A DNA stretch of 64,000 bases from Mucilaginibacter saanensis (GCF_014200575.1 NZ_JACHBZ010000019.1:1-64000), one strand, 5' to 3'; positions 16,036-26,980 are shown, counted from the first letter of the stretch. Notes: generated by a model not told the origin, from the sequence alone. Numbers and translations are program-made.

Positions 16036-18210
16036 TTACTTTAACGGCTTATCTCCCATTACAAAAACCAAGTTCCCCCCATTCATAATATCTTTATGGG
16101 TAATGTAGTTCTTTGGGTATGACCTTCCATTCAAACTAATGCTCTGAACGTATTTATTGGCCACAGACAGGTTTTTTGCCTCGATAACAAACCTTTTATT
16201 ATCATATAAGGAAAGAGTTACCTTACTCAGTTGCGGCGCACCAAACACATAACAGCCATCGGCAGGGTTAACTGGATAAAAACCCATTGTGGTAAAAATG
16301 TACCAAGCCGACATTTGCCCGCAATCATCGTTCCCTGATAAACCATCTGGTTTGTTCTGGTAAAACTGATCGGCAATTTGTCTTACCAATCGTTGTGTTT
16401 TGGCAGGCTGCCCTGCAAGTGTGTACAGGTAAGCCACATGATGATTAGGCTCGTTGCCATGTGCATATTGGCCAATAAGCCCGGTAACATCCAGCGTTGA
16501 ACCTTTGCCAAACACCTTTGAATCCATGGTGAATAAGGAATCGAGCTTGGCCGCAAAGGGCTTCTTTCCTCCCATCAGCTTCATCAGGTTCGGGATATCC
16601 TGTTGTACCTGCCATACATATTGCCAGGCATTACCTTCGGTATAGTCGCCGCCGATAGCCAGCTGACCGCTATCCAGGTTGGCAAATGGCCTGACCCAGG
16701 CACCGTTTGATAAGCGACCACGCATCAGGTTGGTTGATTTATCAAACAGGTTTACGTAAAATTTGGATCGCTTGCTGAAATAAGCTTCGTCAGCTGTTTT
16801 ATGTAATGCCTTAGCCAATTGCGCCGCACACCAATCATCATAAGCAGCCTCCAGCGTACGGGATACCGCCTCGCGTTTTACCGTATCTGATGGCAGGTAG
16901 CCGTAATGTATATACAAATTCCAGTCGTATTTGGGATTTTTGTTGGTGGTTAATGTAGTTTTTATAGCTTCAAATACCTTCTCGCGGTCAAAGCCCTTAA
17001 TATCTTTCAAGCTGGCATCAACCATTACCGGGATGGAGTGGTTGCCTATCATGGCGTAACTTTCCTTACCCCACAAAGTCCATATCGGCAATAATTTAGC
17101 CACATTAAAATGCTGTAACATACTCTCCACCATCTGGCCGTCCTTATCCGGACAAATTAAGGTATACAGCGGGTGCGCGGCACGGTAAGTATCCCATAAA
17201 GACAGCGTTGAATAATATACCTTATCAGCCGATTGGTGTACCAGACCATCGGCAGCCCGGTATTTACCATCAATATCGGCAATGTTATTGGGCTGTATCA
17301 ACGCATGATAAATGCTGGTGTAAAAAGCTATTTTTTCTGCATCTGTCCCTTCCGATTTTAACCTGCTGAAATAACCTTCCCAGGTCCGGGCGGCTTGCGC
17401 CTTTACCAGATCAAATGTTTTGTTCAGTGTTTCGGCAACCAGGTTTTTGCGTGCACCATCAATACTAACGGCAGATATGGCAACCTTTGCTTCTATAGTT
17501 TCGCCTGGCTTAGTGTCAAAATCGAGCACCAAACGCCGTTGAGTTTTCCCATCAATAAAGTGATGACCTGTAAATGGTTTGCTAAACAGGGCAGTAAAAA
17601 ACACTTTTTTATCAACCCACTGGCTTGAATACGCGTAACCGCTTAAACTGCTTTTTGAATCAACGGTAATACTGCCTTCGGATACATGCTCTTTCAATTG
17701 TTCCGCATCCTCCACCAAGCCGCTTTGCATATCTATCAATAAATGCGATTTACCGGCATTATTATAAGTATAACGGTGTAAACCGGTATGTGCCGATGCG
17801 GTAAGCTGCGTCCTAATGTTATGGTTACTTAAAACCACTTCATAATATCCTGGTGATGCCTTTTCTGTTTGATGCGAAAACCTGCTGGTAAAATGCTGCG
17901 GAGTTTTACCCTGGAAAGGAAAAAAAAGCACATCGCCCAGGTCAACACCGCCCGTACCGCTTAAATGGGTATGCGCAAAACCAGTAATAGTTGTATCCTC
18001 ATAACGATAACCCGAACAGTAGTTCCATCCAAAATTTCCTGTTTCAGGACTTAATTGCACCATGCCAAACGGCACAGTAGCTCCAGGAAAAGTATGTCCC
18101 GTGGCCGATGTACCAATAAACGGGTTTACATATTTGCCATAAGTTTGGCCATGGGTGCTAAAAAATCCACCTAAACAAATCGTTAATATCAACAGGGTTT
18201 TATATTGCAT
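16036..18210 (-). CDS. GH92 alpha-mannosidase
   Basis: 724 residues with a signal peptide ending about FFSTHGQ. GH92 enzymes are calcium-dependent exo-alpha-mannosidases, common in Bacteroidota PULs for N-glycan or yeast mannan. Family signatures: YVNPFIGTSATGHTFPGATVPFGMVQLSP at the start, FAHTHLSGTGGVDLGDVLFFP, GNEPNHHVAYLY with the acidic catalytic region, and GLSGNDDCGQMSAWYIFTTMGFYPVNP. It starts 3 bp after the GH3 stop and is the last gene of the PUL transcript. Confidence 0.95.
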   Translation of the reverse strand: MQYKTLLILTICLGGFFSTHGQTYGKYVNPFIGTSATGHTFPGATVPFGMVQLSPETGNFGWNYCSGYRYEDTTITGFAHTHLSGTGGVDLGDVLFFPFQGKTPQHFTSRFSHQTEKASPGYYEVVLSNHNIRTQLTASAHTGLHRYTYNNAGKSHLLIDMQSGLVEDAEQLKEHVSEGSITVDSKSSLSGYAYSSQWVDKKVFFTALFSKPFTGHHFIDGKTQRRLVLDFDTKPGETIEAKVAISAVSIDGARKNLVAETLNKTFDLVKAQAARTWEGYFSRLKSEGTDAEKIAFYTSIYHALIQPNNIADIDGKYRAADGLVHQSADKVYYSTLSLWDTYRAAHPLYTLICPDKDGQMVESMLQHFNVAKLLPIWTLWGKESYAMIGNHSIPVMVDASLKDIKGFDREKVFEAIKTTLTTNKNPKYDWNLYIHYGYLPSDTVKREAVSRTLEAAYDDWCAAQLAKALHKTADEAYFSKRSKFYVNLFDKSTNLMRGRLSNGAWVRPFANLDSGQLAIGGDYTEGNAWQYVWQVQQDIPNLMKLMGGKKPFAAKLDSLFTMDSKVFGKGSTLDVTGLIGQYAHGNEPNHHVAYLYTLAGQPAKTQRLVRQIADQFYQNKPDGLSGNDDCGQMSAWYIFTTMGFYPVNPADGCYVFGAPQLSKVTLSLYDNKRFVIEAKNLSVANKYVQSISLNGRSYPKNYITHKDIMNGGNLVFVMGDKPLK

Positions 18211-18213
18211 GGG

Positions 18214-20523
18214 TTACTCTTTATATTCCAGTGTTTTTTTTAGCACCACATCTTCTGCCGAGCGAGCTATCATTACATCAAATATCCCCGGTTCAACCAC
18301 CTGTTTCATATCGGTATTCCAAATGGCAATATCCTCAGGCTTTATGGTGAACTTTATAGTTTTGGTTTCGCCGGATTTCAGGCTTACCTTATCAAAACCC
18401 TTTAGGGCCATTACTGGGGTGGTAACTGAATTTATTTTATTACCCAAGTACATTTGTACCACTTCTTTTCCGGGTATGCTGCCGCTGTTGGTTACGTCAA
18501 CAGTAACCTGTACCGTTTCATTTTTATCAAATGATGCCGCCGAAACCTGCATGTTGCTGTACTTAAACGTAGTATAACTTAACCCATAACCAAAGGGAAA
18601 CAATGCATCGGGTGATGAAAAAACATAGTCCTGCCCGGGCTTATCTGGCGAACCAGGGTTGTGATAAAAACCTTTACTAGTATTCACATGATTATAAAAC
18701 ACAGGAATATGACCTACCGATTGCGGAATAGATACGTTTAACCTCCCCGATGGATTTACCTTACCAAACAGGATATTCGCTATCGCTGCACCGCCCTTTT
18801 CGCCAGGGTACCAGGCTTCCAGTATAGCCGGAATATTTTCCTTTTCCCAGGTAATGCTCCAGGGGCGGCCGTTCATCAGCACCAATATCACAGGTTTCCC
18901 CGTTTTGTAAATGGCCTGCAACAATTCACGTTGTACACCTTCGGGATTTATATCGGTAACATCATAACCCTCACCACAGGTAAATGGGTCTTTTGGTTCG
19001 CTTTCTGGAGCGTGCCCGTTCCACCCAATACCCGAGAATACCACACTTGTTGTACCCAGTACTACCACCACGGCATCGCTTTGCTGCGCAGCGGTAACGG
19101 CTTCTTCAAAACCAGCTTTATCACGGCCGGACAGCGTGCTGCCTTTGGCATAATTGATCTTTACTTTATTACCCACCAATTGTTTAATGCCATCCAACAC
19201 GGTTGTACCCGAGCGGCTATCGCGCGTTGAGCTGTAATCGCCATACTGCACCTGGTTAGCGTTAGGTCCTATGACAGCCAACGATTTTAGGGTATTTATA
19301 TTTAATGGTAAAAGTTGCTTATCATTTTTGAGCAGGATAATGGACTCCTCCGCTATTTGCTGGGACAGAGCTATATGCGCTGGGGTATGCACCCGCTTTT
19401 TGAGCTGCAGGGTATCAATTAACGGCTTTTCAAACAGACCGGCTTTAAATTTAACAGTCAAAATATGAGCAACAGCAGTATCAATACGGGCCTCTTTTAC
19501 CTTGCCTTGTTTTACCAATTGTATTAAATTACTGTATACGTCAGGGCTGGGGGCCTCCAGGTCAACACCTGCATTTAAGCCTATAGTAGCAGCGTCAACT
19601 GCATTTTTGGCAATACGCTGAAAACTGTACAACATTTTAAGCCCCTCATAGTCAGAAAAAACGTAGCCTTTAAAGCCCCATTCCTTTCGCAAAATCTGTT
19701 CCAATAAAAAATGATTGGCATGGGCAGGTATGCCGTCCATCTCATTATAAGAGGGCATTACAGAATAGATATTGGCCTTTTGTACCGCATCACGAAAAGG
19801 CGGCAAAAACATCGACCGCAGCTCCCGCTCGCCAATTGATGCGGGCGCCAGGTTTATACCTGCAACCGGGATGCTGTAAGCCACAAAATGCTTGGCAGTA
19901 CACATTACCTTATCCTGGCCAATGCCTATCCTGCTTTGATTGGCATCACCCTGCATACCGGTTACAAAGGCTGTACCCATTTGGCCAACCAGGTAAGGGT
20001 CTTCGGCATAACATTCCTCGACACGGCCAAAACGGGGGTCGCGGATCAGATCAAACAACGGCGACAAAGCCTGATCGACCCCAGATGATGAAGCCTCAAA
20101 CGCAATTACGGCCCCCATTTGTTTAATGAGCGCCGGGTTCCAGCTGCTGCCCTGTGCTATGGCCTGCGGAAATATGGTTGCGCCCGATGCCAGCTGTCCG
20201 TGCAGGCACTCCCCTATTTGTATAGGCGGGATACCCAGCCGCGTTTTTTCGCGGGCATATTTTTTTGCCTTTACAGACAGGGCCGCAATTTCATTAACGG
20301 TAATAAACGGACTTTCGCAAACACCATAGGCCAGCGGATTACTCAATGACCCTTTAAGGGAGCTCATGCTCATTTGCCCAACCTTTTCTTCCAAGGTCAT
20401 CCGACTGAGTAAATCCTTAACACGTACATCAACCGGCGCTTTGGGATCTTTATAAACCTGCGCGCGTGCAGCAGTTAATATAAAAAATGCGACCAGGCAT
20501 AAACTCCATTTTTTTTGCATCAT
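18214..20523 (-). CDS. GH3 beta-glycosidase
   Basis: 769 residues from the ATG at 20523 (MMQKKWSLCLVAFFILTAARAQ, a clear signal peptide). A TTG at 20547 would add eight residues without improving the signal and is not preferred. The GH3 N-terminal barrel has FVAYSIPVAG and the nucleophile region FKGYVFSDYEGLKML. The C-terminal alpha/beta domain begins around LLKNDKQLLPLN. A fibronectin-III-like domain follows (GKEVVQMYLGN). Family members are beta-glucosidases or xylosidases; here N-acetylglucosamine or glucose linkages are possible. It lies between the GH20 and GH92 genes in the operon. Confidence 0.95.
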   Translation of the reverse strand: MMQKKWSLCLVAFFILTAARAQVYKDPKAPVDVRVKDLLSRMTLEEKVGQMSMSSLKGSLSNPLAYGVCESPFITVNEIAALSVKAKKYAREKTRLGIPPIQIGECLHGQLASGATIFPQAIAQGSSWNPALIKQMGAVIAFEASSSGVDQALSPLFDLIRDPRFGRVEECYAEDPYLVGQMGTAFVTGMQGDANQSRIGIGQDKVMCTAKHFVAYSIPVAGINLAPASIGERELRSMFLPPFRDAVQKANIYSVMPSYNEMDGIPAHANHFLLEQILRKEWGFKGYVFSDYEGLKMLYSFQRIAKNAVDAATIGLNAGVDLEAPSPDVYSNLIQLVKQGKVKEARIDTAVAHILTVKFKAGLFEKPLIDTLQLKKRVHTPAHIALSQQIAEESIILLKNDKQLLPLNINTLKSLAVIGPNANQVQYGDYSSTRDSRSGTTVLDGIKQLVGNKVKINYAKGSTLSGRDKAGFEEAVTAAQQSDAVVVVLGTTSVVFSGIGWNGHAPESEPKDPFTCGEGYDVTDINPEGVQRELLQAIYKTGKPVILVLMNGRPWSITWEKENIPAILEAWYPGEKGGAAIANILFGKVNPSGRLNVSIPQSVGHIPVFYNHVNTSKGFYHNPGSPDKPGQDYVFSSPDALFPFGYGLSYTTFKYSNMQVSAASFDKNETVQVTVDVTNSGSIPGKEVVQMYLGNKINSVTTPVMALKGFDKVSLKSGETKTIKFTIKPEDIAIWNTDMKQVVEPGIFDVMIARSAEDVVLKKTLEYKE

Positions 20524-20543
20524 CCTGTTAAAACTATCAGTTA

Positions 20544-22835
20544 TCAATGAAACAAATAGGTTTCCGGTGCAAGTACTTTACCCCCGGCAGTTTTAAGCTG
20601 CAACAAGGTTTGCTTACTGTTGGCACCATCGGCAATGTAATAACCGCTAAACTCATAGGCACCTTTTTTTAAGTGCAGCAAAGCTTTTTGCGGTTCTACA
20701 TAGGTATTTTTCCCTCTGGTGATCAATGGCTCATTATTCATAAAAAATTCTGGACTAATCTCAAAACCGGAAGTAAGCTCATAATCGCTTTCGGTATCAA
20801 TTTTTATAAAGCCATTGAATTTAACCCAAGTAATATTACCATCCGTTACCGGCAACACCATGGGGTTGGCCGTATTTACTACTGCCGTAGTAACTGCGGT
20901 GCTGGTGTCCAATTTGGCGTAGTTAGTTTCTTTTGATTTAATGAGCTTATAATCTAAACCCGTTTTTAATATGGCTAAATTTTGGTTGGCCGGTGTAATG
21001 TTGATGCGTTTAATAACAGCAACCTGCATAATATGCTGCTTATTTAATGTCCAGGTGGTGTAGGTTTTTAGTAACAGGCTATCCTTGAGCGGGGCATTGA
21101 TGTTTACAGGAAACCCCTGTGCTTTGGCTAAACTATCGGGCATTTTGCCATCAAGTGAATAGCGAACCTGCGCACCCAGCAACGGGTATTTGAGGGTTTG
21201 CTTAAACTCAATGGCGTTGGTAACAATATTATCAACACCAACAATATCGGGCAGGCGGGCATTTAGGTTCCATAGCTTAAATAAACCATATTGCTGCTTC
21301 ATTTTATATTCAAACCTATTAATGTCCTTGTTACCTTTTGAGCTCCAGGTAAGCTCAGCAACAGCCAGTGCACGCGGGTAAACCATGTACTCCAGATGGG
21401 TTAGATTGGGAACCTTTTCGTTCCAGATATTGCCTTGTGCACCTAAAATATATTCAGCTTCGGTAGGGGTAAGCTGGTCAGATTGTGGTTCATAGTTGTA
21501 TACCATTTGCCAGGTAACCGGCGGGTTCCAGCCTATGGGTTCCAGGTCTTCATTGGCTTGTGGTGCATCAAAGTACATATAAGGCAGAGGTGTCATCACC
21601 ACATGATGATGCATTTTAGCAGCTGCAATACCACCGGCCTCACCCTGCCAGCTCATTACTGTTGCCGATTCAGCCAGACCGCCCTGTAATATCTCATCCC
21701 AGCCTACCAGCTTTTTATTTTTGGAAAGCAGAAATTTTTCAATACGCTTAATGAAATAACTTTGTACTTCCTTTTCACTCTTTAATCCTTCTTTTTTCAT
21801 CAGGGCAACGGCGGTAGGGCTTTTAAGCCAGTCAACCATTTCGGCCTCATCGCCACCTATATGAATATATTGATTGGGGAAAAGCGCAATAACTTCGGTA
21901 AGTACGTCCTCCATAAAGGTAAAGGTATGTTCGCTCGGGTCAAGCATTCTCACGCGGTGTTTAGCTCCTGTCGAGTCCTGACAACCCAGTTCCGGATAGG
22001 CAAAAATTGCAGCTTCGCTGTGGCCGGGCATTTCAATTTCGGGCAGGATGGTCACAAACCTATCCTGCGCATACTTAATCACATCGCGGATATCGGCCTT
22101 GGTATAAAAGCCGTCACGACCGCCATCAATCAGGTTATCTAGTTTGCGAAACTTACCTTGTTTTTCGTAATAGCTGATTTTTGAACCTAATTCGGTCAGT
22201 TTCGGATATTTATCTATCTGTATGCGCCAGCCTTCATCATCAGTTAAATGCCAGTGGAAAACGTTTAACTTGTAATGCGCCATTACATCAATATATTTTT
22301 TCACCTCATCAACCGTGAAAAAATGCCGACTTACATCTAAACTTAATCCTCGCCATTGAAAGCGTGGTACATCAGCAATACTGCACGCATCTACACTTAA
22401 CTGCGCAGCAGGTTTTGCAGGCAGCAACTGAATGAATGACTGTACCCCATAAAATACTCCCGCCCCCTTACCTGCTATACCAACGGCCGCAGGGCTTATC
22501 TTCAAAGTATATGAACCAGCCGTAGTATCTACACTGTTGCTGCTCAGTTTTATATTGCCCTTAACAGGGCTTTTTGTGTAAACTTTTAGCTTTAAATGCA
22601 GGTTGTAATACTGTGCCAGATAATGCTGTAGGTATTTACCCACTTCCCCGCTCTCCTGATCCGTACCAATAGTTGCCTTATTATTCAAAATGAATTTACC
22701 CTTTTGGGGAACCAGGTGCATTGGCTGCGGTATAATATGGGTTTGTGCGCACAGGTTTACTATTGGCAAACTCATGCAGACCAATACCGCGACTATGTAT
22801 TTTAACAATATGTGTGTTTTGCTGATGCTATTCAT
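20544..22835 (-). CDS. GH20 beta-N-acetylhexosaminidase
   Basis: 763 residues with a signal peptide ending about VNLCAQ. The N-terminal GH20b domain (about 30-150) is followed by the catalytic barrel, with RGLSLDVSRHFF, HWHLTDDEGWRIQI, PEIEMPGHSEAA and the catalytic pair in HIGGDEAEMVDW. The C-terminal part looks like a chitobiase-type domain followed by a beta-rich module. It removes terminal GlcNAc or GalNAc outside the cytoplasm by substrate-assisted catalysis. It starts 11 bp after the NagX-like stop. Confidence 0.96.
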   Translation of the reverse strand: MNSISKTHILLKYIVAVLVCMSLPIVNLCAQTHIIPQPMHLVPQKGKFILNNKATIGTDQESGEVGKYLQHYLAQYYNLHLKLKVYTKSPVKGNIKLSSNSVDTTAGSYTLKISPAAVGIAGKGAGVFYGVQSFIQLLPAKPAAQLSVDACSIADVPRFQWRGLSLDVSRHFFTVDEVKKYIDVMAHYKLNVFHWHLTDDEGWRIQIDKYPKLTELGSKISYYEKQGKFRKLDNLIDGGRDGFYTKADIRDVIKYAQDRFVTILPEIEMPGHSEAAIFAYPELGCQDSTGAKHRVRMLDPSEHTFTFMEDVLTEVIALFPNQYIHIGGDEAEMVDWLKSPTAVALMKKEGLKSEKEVQSYFIKRIEKFLLSKNKKLVGWDEILQGGLAESATVMSWQGEAGGIAAAKMHHHVVMTPLPYMYFDAPQANEDLEPIGWNPPVTWQMVYNYEPQSDQLTPTEAEYILGAQGNIWNEKVPNLTHLEYMVYPRALAVAELTWSSKGNKDINRFEYKMKQQYGLFKLWNLNARLPDIVGVDNIVTNAIEFKQTLKYPLLGAQVRYSLDGKMPDSLAKAQGFPVNINAPLKDSLLLKTYTTWTLNKQHIMQVAVIKRINITPANQNLAILKTGLDYKLIKSKETNYAKLDTSTAVTTAVVNTANPMVLPVTDGNITWVKFNGFIKIDTESDYELTSGFEISPEFFMNNEPLITRGKNTYVEPQKALLHLKKGAYEFSGYYIADGANSKQTLLQLKTAGGKVLAPETYLFH

Positions 22836-22846
22836 TTAATAGGAGC

Positions 22847-23998
22847 TTAAATTTTAACGGTGATATTTTTAACGTATAACCACCAAACCGGTAAAAATAT
22901 AATGATAACCGTAAGTATAGCCGAAGCTAAGGAGGCATTTATGGGTGACAAATAAGGTGTAAACAGATGAAAATATAAGTATGACCATACATTACTTTGA
23001 TGCCCCTTATCCGTAACCGGGATAACGGATAATACGGTAGGTATAATATCGGCCAGTACATAAGCAGCTATGGCATTGCGCCCAAAGGCCAGGAAAGGCG
23101 GCAATAACTTCTTATAACCCTTTACATCAATTAACCAATAAGATACCGAAAGGATGATGATGGCAAGACCCGCCGTAAACAATACAAACGAGCTTGTCCA
23201 TAACGCTTTATTGATAGGGAAAAATATATTCCAGATTAAACCGGCAACTACCAGCAGCAGGCCGGTGCAAGTCATCCGCAAAACCTGATTGCCATTTTTT
23301 ATTTCGCCGATTTTAAGCCAGGTACCTGTGAGCACACCTATTAAACAGGTGCCAACGGCAGGTATGGTGCCGAGCAACCCCTCAGGGTCCCAGGTTTTGG
23401 ATGAGCTCCAAAGGTGATTTGAGGTAAATACCAACCTATCTACCCAGGCACCTAAATTGGTTTCGGGTTCCAGATTAGGGTGACCAAAACCGGGTACGGG
23501 TACCAGCGTCATGACCAGGTAGTAGCCTATTAAACAAACGGCAGCAATATATATTTGGGTACGGGTATTGGTTTTAAGATATAGCACGGCCGTGATACCA
23601 AATACCACTCCAATACGCTGCAACACGCCGGGAAATCGCAGATGTGTAAACTGAAAATCGCCAATGAGCGGTAAACATACACCAAGTGCAACAATAATAA
23701 CAGTACGCCGCAAAATAGAAAGCATTACCTGGTTATGCCCGGCAACATTGGCTTTTTTTGCCTGCATGGCATAAACTATAGATACGCCAACCATAAATAA
23801 AAAGAAAGGAAACACCAGGTCGGTTGGCGTGCAGCCGTTCCATTTGGAATGTTCAAGCGGCCAGTAAATATGGCCCCAGTCGCCAGGGTCATTAACCAGT
23901 ATCATGGCAGCAACAGTAAACCCGCGAAAAAAATCAAGTGAGAGTAACCTCGGACGACTGATACTGGTGGCCTTATCGCCAACAATGGTATTTGCCAT
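22847..23998 (-). CDS. NagX-like membrane acyltransferase (HGSNAT/DUF5009 family)
   Basis: 383 residues with about ten or eleven membrane segments and no cleavable signal. It begins with the family segment RLLSLDFFRGFTVAAMILVNDPGDW, then TDLVFPFFLFMVGVSI. Relatives include heparan-alpha-glucosaminide N-acetyltransferase and bacterial NagX proteins found in GlcNAc-utilisation loci. A role in handling amino sugars released by the adjacent GH20 enzyme fits the context. It could acetylate or transport; this is inference. Confidence 0.85.
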   Translation of the reverse strand: MANTIVGDKATSISRPRLLSLDFFRGFTVAAMILVNDPGDWGHIYWPLEHSKWNGCTPTDLVFPFFLFMVGVSIVYAMQAKKANVAGHNQVMLSILRRTVIIVALGVCLPLIGDFQFTHLRFPGVLQRIGVVFGITAVLYLKTNTRTQIYIAAVCLIGYYLVMTLVPVPGFGHPNLEPETNLGAWVDRLVFTSNHLWSSSKTWDPEGLLGTIPAVGTCLIGVLTGTWLKIGEIKNGNQVLRMTCTGLLLVVAGLIWNIFFPINKALWTSSFVLFTAGLAIIILSVSYWLIDVKGYKKLLPPFLAFGRNAIAAYVLADIIPTVLSVIPVTDKGHQSNVWSYLYFHLFTPYLSPINASLASAILTVIIIFLPVWWLYVKNITVKI

Positions 23999-24048
23999 AT
24001 TATTAATTGATGATGATAAAGTACCGCGGCAAATTCCCTTTGCCTTGA

Positions 24049-26835
24049 TTAATTATGCTTAAATCCTAATTTTAAAGTATACACAAAGTGATATGTACCC
24101 GAGCCCACATTTAATTGTTCATCAGTACCTACCTTCTGAATACCTGTAATTTCTTTTTCGGTATTAATATCCAGTCCGTTCTCGGTGATCTGATCTGTTA
24201 CTGATGGCAATACGATCTGGGCTGTAGTGTTTGGTGGTACAATAACATCAAGGGTAAATATGCCATTATCAATACCCCATGCCGATTTTACCTTACCATA
24301 CAGCGTTTCCAGTTCGGCTTGTGCGCTGGTAAGTTTCCCGCCCGGATGTGGGGCTATCAGTATTTTATGAAAGCCCGGAGAGTTGTCATCAGTATTGATA
24401 CCTGCAATTACGCGGTACATCCAATCGCCAATGGCGCCATAGGCATAATGGTTAAAGGAGTTCATTTCCGGGTCTTCAAAACTGCCGTCGGGCTTGATGC
24501 CGTCCCAGCGTTCCCAAATGGTGGTAGCTCCGTTTTTTACCGGATATAACCATGATGGATATGACTCTTTCATCAACAGGTCATAAGCAATATCGGTATG
24601 GCCAAAACGGCTCAGCACATGGCATATATATGGCGTACCTAAAAATCCGGTTGTGATATGCTCATCATAATCCTCAATGTTGCTCACTAATCTTTTTGCA
24701 GCCGACTGTCTTAAGTTTTCGGGCAACAGATCAAAATTAAGTGCCAGTACGTATGATGTTTGCGTGCCTGATATCATGCGGCCATTAGGCGTTACATACT
24801 CACTTTGGAATGCCTTTTTAATATTGTATAGCAGCTGCGTATATTTTTGAACATCATCGGGCTTACCCAATATTTTCGCTGCATTAATGAGTAATTGTGT
24901 AGAGTGCGCATAAAATGCCTGCGCTATCAGGTTTTTGTCCGTAAGCGCAGCGCCATCTTCATAATTGGTACCGGCATAAAATAGCCAGTCGCCAAAGTGG
25001 TTACCTGTATCCCAAAGATAATTGCGGCTATGGAACTGAATGTAGCCTACCCAGGCCTTCATACTCTCGTATTGTTGCTGTAATACCTGTTTATCGCCAT
25101 AGGCCAGATAAATATTCCATGGTGCAATAGTGGCCACGTCGCTCCAGCCTGATGCCGCGGACGAAACGCTATCCAGCACATTGGGTATTACATAGGGCAC
25201 CGCACCATCTCTATGCTGATCTGCCGAAAGATCCTTTAACCATTTGGTGAAAAAACCTGCCACGTCCATATTAAAGGTGGCCGTGCGGCAAAAGGCTTGT
25301 GCATCGCCAGTCCAACCCATGCGCTCGTCGCGCTGCGGACAGTCTGTAGGCACATCAATAAAGTTACCTTTTTGCCCCCATTGTATATTGTGCTGCAGTT
25401 GATTAACCAGCGGGTTTGAAGTAGAGAATTTGCCGGTTTGCGCCATATCTGAGTAAAGGGCGTAGGCAGCCAGATTTGTGGAATCAAGCGGCCCTTTGTA
25501 TCCCACCACCTTCAAAAACCGGAAACCCTGGAAGGTAAAATGCGGCTCATAGGTTTCCACGCTATCATCTTTAAACACATAAGTGATCTCCTGCTTGGCA
25601 GTACGAAGATTTTTGGTATAAAAGTTACCCTTTTGATCAAGTACCTCGGCATGGAACAGCTTTATGGTATCGCCTGCTTTTGCCTTTAGTTTAAATTGAA
25701 CCCAGCCTACCAGGTTTTGTCCAAAATCAACTACCCTATCGCCTCCGGGCGTGGTAAAAACCTTAAGCGGCAAAAATTTCTCATGTTTTTTTACTGTTGG
25801 GCCGGCTGTTGCTATCAGGTTGTTCTTAATAGTTTCATCGGTTTTTACAGTATCCCAATTCAGGTCGCGATAGGTTGGGTTTGTCCAGCCTGGTTTGTCC
25901 TTACGGGAGTCAAAAACCTCACCATCAAAAAACGAGGAAGAGCGGATGGCACCGTAGGCAACCTTCCAGCTTTTGTCAGAAGTAATAACCTGGCGTTTAC
26001 CATTTGTATAAACCACCTCTAACTGGCATAGCAGGGCCAGCTTTTTACCATATACATCTTTTTTACGGTTATAGGTGTAGCCACGATACCAACCATCGCC
26101 AATAGTGACGCCTACGGCATTATCACCTTTTTTAAGACTCGAAGTAACATCATATACCTGATACTGGATGCGTTTGTTATAACTTGTCCATCCGGGAGCA
26201 AAATAATCATTCCCAACCCGTTTACCGTTCAACTGTGCTTCAAATACGCCATGTGCGGTGATGTACAAATGCGCAGCACGTATTTTATGATCTAACTTAA
26301 AAACCTTGCGAAACATGGGGCTCGGGCCACCGGTTGTGTCAGATGCATAGTTATCCTGGATCCATTTAGCTGTCCAGTCCTGCGGTTTAAGCAGGCCCAT
26401 CTTCCAGAAGTTTACCATGCTCCAGGGCGTTACCTGGTTCTTATTATTCCAAACCCTAACCTGCCAGTAACATTTCTGACGTGATGTTAACGTTGGGCCA
26501 CCATAGTAAACATGCACCGACTGATCTGACGGTACTTTACCCGATGTCCAAATCAAATTGCTGCCTTTTGTTAATGACACGGCGTTACTGCCAACCCGTA
26601 TTTCATAATAGGCTTGCTGAATATTCCTGTCCTGGGTTATGAGTTTCCAACTCAGGCGCGGATTAGCCGCATCAACAGATATGGGATTAACCTTATACTC
26701 GCATATCAGATTATCGACCCTGAAACTAACGGGAGCAACCGGCACTTGTGAAAAGCCCTGCTGATGTAAGAAAAATAATATAACGATACTTAAGCATACG
26801 TTTTTGAGCATGCCCTTTTTTGCCATGTAATCCAT
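24049..26835 (-). CDS. GH78 alpha-L-rhamnosidase
   Basis: 928 residues from the ATG at 26835; ATG at 26826 is equally possible. The signal peptide ends about QGFSQ. A fibronectin-like N-terminal part (VDNLICEYKVNPISVD) is followed by the rhamnosidase N-terminal domain (RKVFKLDHKIRAAHLYITAHGVFEAQLNGKRVG). The catalytic (alpha/alpha)6 barrel carries DCPQRDERMGWTGDAQ with the conserved acidic residues, WGDWL-type segments and AYGAIGDWMYRVIAG. It hydrolyses terminal alpha-L-rhamnose. It is separated from susD by a hairpin, so its level may differ from that of susCD. It links functionally to the rhamnose genes at 53904-60382. Confidence 0.95.
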   Translation of the reverse strand: MDYMAKKGMLKNVCLSIVILFFLHQQGFSQVPVAPVSFRVDNLICEYKVNPISVDAANPRLSWKLITQDRNIQQAYYEIRVGSNAVSLTKGSNLIWTSGKVPSDQSVHVYYGGPTLTSRQKCYWQVRVWNNKNQVTPWSMVNFWKMGLLKPQDWTAKWIQDNYASDTTGGPSPMFRKVFKLDHKIRAAHLYITAHGVFEAQLNGKRVGNDYFAPGWTSYNKRIQYQVYDVTSSLKKGDNAVGVTIGDGWYRGYTYNRKKDVYGKKLALLCQLEVVYTNGKRQVITSDKSWKVAYGAIRSSSFFDGEVFDSRKDKPGWTNPTYRDLNWDTVKTDETIKNNLIATAGPTVKKHEKFLPLKVFTTPGGDRVVDFGQNLVGWVQFKLKAKAGDTIKLFHAEVLDQKGNFYTKNLRTAKQEITYVFKDDSVETYEPHFTFQGFRFLKVVGYKGPLDSTNLAAYALYSDMAQTGKFSTSNPLVNQLQHNIQWGQKGNFIDVPTDCPQRDERMGWTGDAQAFCRTATFNMDVAGFFTKWLKDLSADQHRDGAVPYVIPNVLDSVSSAASGWSDVATIAPWNIYLAYGDKQVLQQQYESMKAWVGYIQFHSRNYLWDTGNHFGDWLFYAGTNYEDGAALTDKNLIAQAFYAHSTQLLINAAKILGKPDDVQKYTQLLYNIKKAFQSEYVTPNGRMISGTQTSYVLALNFDLLPENLRQSAAKRLVSNIEDYDEHITTGFLGTPYICHVLSRFGHTDIAYDLLMKESYPSWLYPVKNGATTIWERWDGIKPDGSFEDPEMNSFNHYAYGAIGDWMYRVIAGINTDDNSPGFHKILIAPHPGGKLTSAQAELETLYGKVKSAWGIDNGIFTLDVIVPPNTTAQIVLPSVTDQITENGLDINTEKEITGIQKVGTDEQLNVGSGTYHFVYTLKLGFKHN

Positions 26836-26940
26836 GCTATTAAAATATAGCTTTAGAACGTTTTTGTTTGAACATATAACACATTTATTTAATGTAATAA
26901 GGATAATATGATCAGTTTGTTACAATACTATAGTATAAAC

Positions 26941-26980
26941 GTATTATGGCTCCATAAAAGTTTCACGGAGCCATAAATAC
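26941..26980. terminator. Hairpin between susD and the GH78 gene
   Basis: The stem TATGGCTCC / GGAGCCATA (26945-26953 and 26967-26975) is extended by GTAT/ATAC around one bulged base. There is no clear T-run, so it is more likely an attenuator or mRNA-stabilising structure that sets susCD above the downstream enzymes. Confidence 0.6.
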